Assembly: GCA_014799765.1 (NCBI GenBank)
Contig: JAAVHK010000084.1
Location: 1 to 5,633 of the forward strand
Reading direction: 5' to 3'
Source: Ruminococcus sp.
GTDB lineage: Bacteria > Bacillota > Clostridia > Oscillospirales > Ruminococcaceae
DNA length: 5,633 nucleotides
In this document: positions 4,727-5,633 of the stretch, piece by piece
How positions within the stretch are numbered: the stretch's first letter is position 1
Layout: every line of letters starts with the position of its first letter
Made by a program: the position numbers and the translations under genes
Notes under the pieces: generated by a model
Told to the model about the DNA's origin: nothing
The model's input: the letters and a program-made list of their open reading frames with translations, nothing else
Databases searched by the model: none

Positions 4727-5633
4727 ATTTTCAGGTGGCGGAAAAAAAGACAAATCAAAAAATATGCTTTCTGTTATGAAAAGTTTCGGCATAAATTCAA
4801 AGATTTTTTTAAAAAATATCCTGAAACAACAAAAGATACTTTCAAAAAATTTTTCTTCTCTTGACAAGGAAACAAATAAAATGCTTGTCAGGTTACAACA
4901 GAATGCTATTGAACAGTCTGAACTGATAGAAAAAATGACTTCAGAAATTATTATAAGTGCTGATACAATTGAAACACAATGGAATGCAAATATGACATCT
5001 GTAAGTGAAGTAAGAAAAATTCAGGAAAACGCACATAAAAAACGTGAAAATGAACAGGCAAGATTACAGACTGTCAGGAATAGTTTTAACAGTTTTTATG
5101 CAATGCCTAATCCCAAAAAAATCAAGGAGGTTTTTATTATGCCGATAAATCTTTCAAAAGGTCAGAAAATTGACCTTACAAAAACAAATCCGGGACTTAA
5201 GAATATAATGGTAGGTCTCGGCTGGGACGTCAATGTTTTTGACTCCGGTGCAAATTTTGACCTTGATGCTTCAGCTTTTCTTGCCGGTGCTGACGGAAAA
5301 TGCCAGAAAGATACGGATTTCATTTTCTACGGAAATCTTAAACACTCTTCCGGAGCCGTGGAACATATGGGCGATAATCTCACCGGTGAGGGTGAGGGCG
5401 ATGACGAACAGATTAAAATAAATCTTTCACTTATTCCGGCGAATATTGAAAAAATCGCTTTTACCGTAACGATTTACGACGCCGACGTAAGAAGACAGAA
5501 TTTCGGACAGGTTTCTAATGCTTTCATACGTATAGTAAACATGGATACAGATGAAGAACTTATCCGTTATGATTTGGGCGAGGACTTTTCAATAGAAACT
5601 GCTGTAGTAGTCGGAGAACTCTATAAACATAAC
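4716..5633 (+). CDS. TelA-tail/TerD fusion protein, runs off the window end
   Basis: One uninterrupted frame of 306 codons from ATG 4716 (AAGGAG site at 4701-4706, 9 bases before it) to the window edge, checked codon by codon. Residues 1-16 begin MPIKFS and then become Gly/Lys-rich; residues 1-45 contain 11 lysines. Residues 36-132 repeat TelA residues 289-385 without a gap at about 40% identity, including SLDKETNKML and IEQS. The TelA stop position is ATC here, so the frame continues through KEVFI, which the ribosome site itself encodes, into TerD at Met142. The TelA-like part is only about 28% GC, against 42-45% on either side. A lone TelA tail would lack most of the TelA fold, so it may act as a helical binding module on TerD. 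Alternatives are a separate small protein whose stop is hidden by a sequencing error in the A-run at 5115-5121, or a decaying copy kept open by chance. Confidence 0.6.
   Translation, partial: MPIKFSGGGKKDKSKNMLSVMKSFGINSKIFLKNILKQQKILSKNFSSLDKETNKMLVRLQQNAIEQSELIEKMTSEIIISADTIETQWNANMTSVSEVRKIQENAHKKRENEQARLQTVRNSFNSFYAMPNPKKIKEVFIMPINLSKGQKIDLTKTNPGLKNIMVGLGWDVNVFDSGANFDLDASAFLAGADGKCQKDTDFIFYGNLKHSSGAVEHMGDNLTGEGEGDDEQIKINLSLIPANIEKIAFTVTIYDADVRRQNFGQVSNAFIRIVNMDTDEELIRYDLGEDFSIETAVVVGELYKHN
4821..5149 (+). repeat. Right copy of the telA-tail / ribosome-site duplication
   Basis: Partner of 4398-4726. It keeps the order TelA tail, MP dipeptide, AAGGAG-type site, 8- to 9-base spacer, ATGCCGATAAA. 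Codons remain in register throughout and no stop has arisen, although the DNA has drifted to a much lower GC content. The stop codon of the left copy (TAA, 4698-4700) corresponds to ATC at 5121-5123. Confidence 0.75.
5124..5130 (+). promoter_or_regulatory. Consensus ribosome binding site inside the open fusion frame, serving terD
   Basis: AAGGAGG is a full Shine-Dalgarno match placed 8 bases before ATG 5139, and it is better than the AAGGAGA at 4701-4707. It lies within the reading frame that starts at 4716, where it is read as part of I-K-E-V. This allows independent initiation of TerD in addition to read-through from the TelA-tail segment. Confidence 0.8.
5139..5633 (+). CDS. terD: TerD-family tellurium/stress resistance protein, C-terminus beyond the window
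   Basis: From its own start this frame gives 165 residues of a classic TerD (PF02342) protein; the usual length is about 190-195, so roughly the last 25-30 are cut off by the window edge. The N-terminus MPINLSKGQKIDLTKTNPGL is the standard TerD start. VGLGWD (25-30), the FDLDAS acidic motif (40-45), the GDNLTGEGEGDDE calcium-binding loop (78-90), IYDA (112-115), NFGQVSNAFIRIVN (121-134), ELIRYDLGEDFSIETA (140-155) and GELYKHN (159-165) follow in family order. All acidic calcium ligands expected in the loop are present. TerD proteins are cytoplasmic or membrane-associated beta-sandwich calcium binders, linked to tellurite, phage and oxidative stress resistance. The ideal ribosome site and family-typical start support initiation here, although the same frame is open upstream to 4716. 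The family assignment is secure. Confidence 0.93.
   Translation, partial: MPINLSKGQKIDLTKTNPGLKNIMVGLGWDVNVFDSGANFDLDASAFLAGADGKCQKDTDFIFYGNLKHSSGAVEHMGDNLTGEGEGDDEQIKINLSLIPANIEKIAFTVTIYDADVRRQNFGQVSNAFIRIVNMDTDEELIRYDLGEDFSIETAVVVGELYKHN

Noticed and set aside
5111..5123. Sequencing frameshift in the seven-A run as the cause of the fusion
   Set aside because: Not excluded, but the frame is the same as the aligned TelA copy right up to and through the ribosome site, and the spacing to the start is identical in both copies, so no indel is needed to explain the data.
5233..5421. Forward open frame of 62 codons in another frame
   Set aside because: It lies entirely within the TerD coding region, whose family motifs are unmistakable in the main frame.
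1..5633. CRISPR arrays, tRNA or rRNA genes, insertion sequences, integrase or attachment sites
   Set aside because: No regularly spaced short repeats, tRNA-like cloverleaf, rRNA-like stretch, transposase motif or terminal inverted repeats were seen on reading either strand.

Overview
The window looks like an A+T-rich, Gram-positive chromosome. Shine-Dalgarno sites are strong (AGAGGTG, AAGGAGG), ATA isoleucine codons are common, and the genes are packed head to tail on the + strand. Both this style and the gene content (YceG-type protein, TelA, TerD) point to Bacillota, most likely a Clostridia or Ruminococcus-like lineage. The lineage is an inference from style, not a database result.

Layout. 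Bases 1-482 hold the C-terminal end of a protein with a PD-(D/E)xK nuclease-like motif; its start lies outside the window. Bases 483-583 are a short A+T-rich intergenic region. It carries a near-perfect sigma-A promoter (TTGACA, 18-bp spacer, extended TATAAT), and a 20-bp palindrome overlaps the -10 box and the expected transcription start. A tight operon follows: a six-helix rhomboid protease (584-1165), a long YceG-like protein of the tellurite/Ter 'biosynthetic module' (1173-3518), a TelA/YceH-type protein (3534-4700), and a reading frame that runs from 4716 to the window end. Gaps between these genes are 7, 15 and 15 bases.

The most unusual part is 4716-5633. This single open frame encodes a lysine-rich leader, then a diverged second copy of the C-terminal ~97 residues of the preceding TelA. 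It reads straight through an intact Shine-Dalgarno site into a complete-looking TerD start (5139). The block 4398-4726 (TelA end, ribosome site, start of next gene) aligns without gaps to 4821-5149 at a constant offset of 423 bases. Where TelA has its TAA stop, the second copy has ATC. This is what a tandem duplication of the telA-terD junction followed by loss of the copied stop would leave. The operon could therefore make both a TelA-tail/TerD fusion and TerD alone.

How the genes may work together. TerD, TelA and YceG proteins are known to cluster (for example in the B. subtilis yceCDEFGH operon) and are linked to envelope, metal and toxic-anion stress. TerD is a calcium-binding beta-sandwich protein, TelA is a helical, probably cytoplasmic or membrane-associated partner, and YceG is a protein of unproven biochemistry proposed to belong to a biosynthetic module. 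The rhomboid as first gene adds a possible membrane-proteolysis step, and the nuclease-like neighbour fits the suggested link of Ter systems to DNA processing, although the promoter at 513-542 separates it from the operon. How these parts act together is inference.
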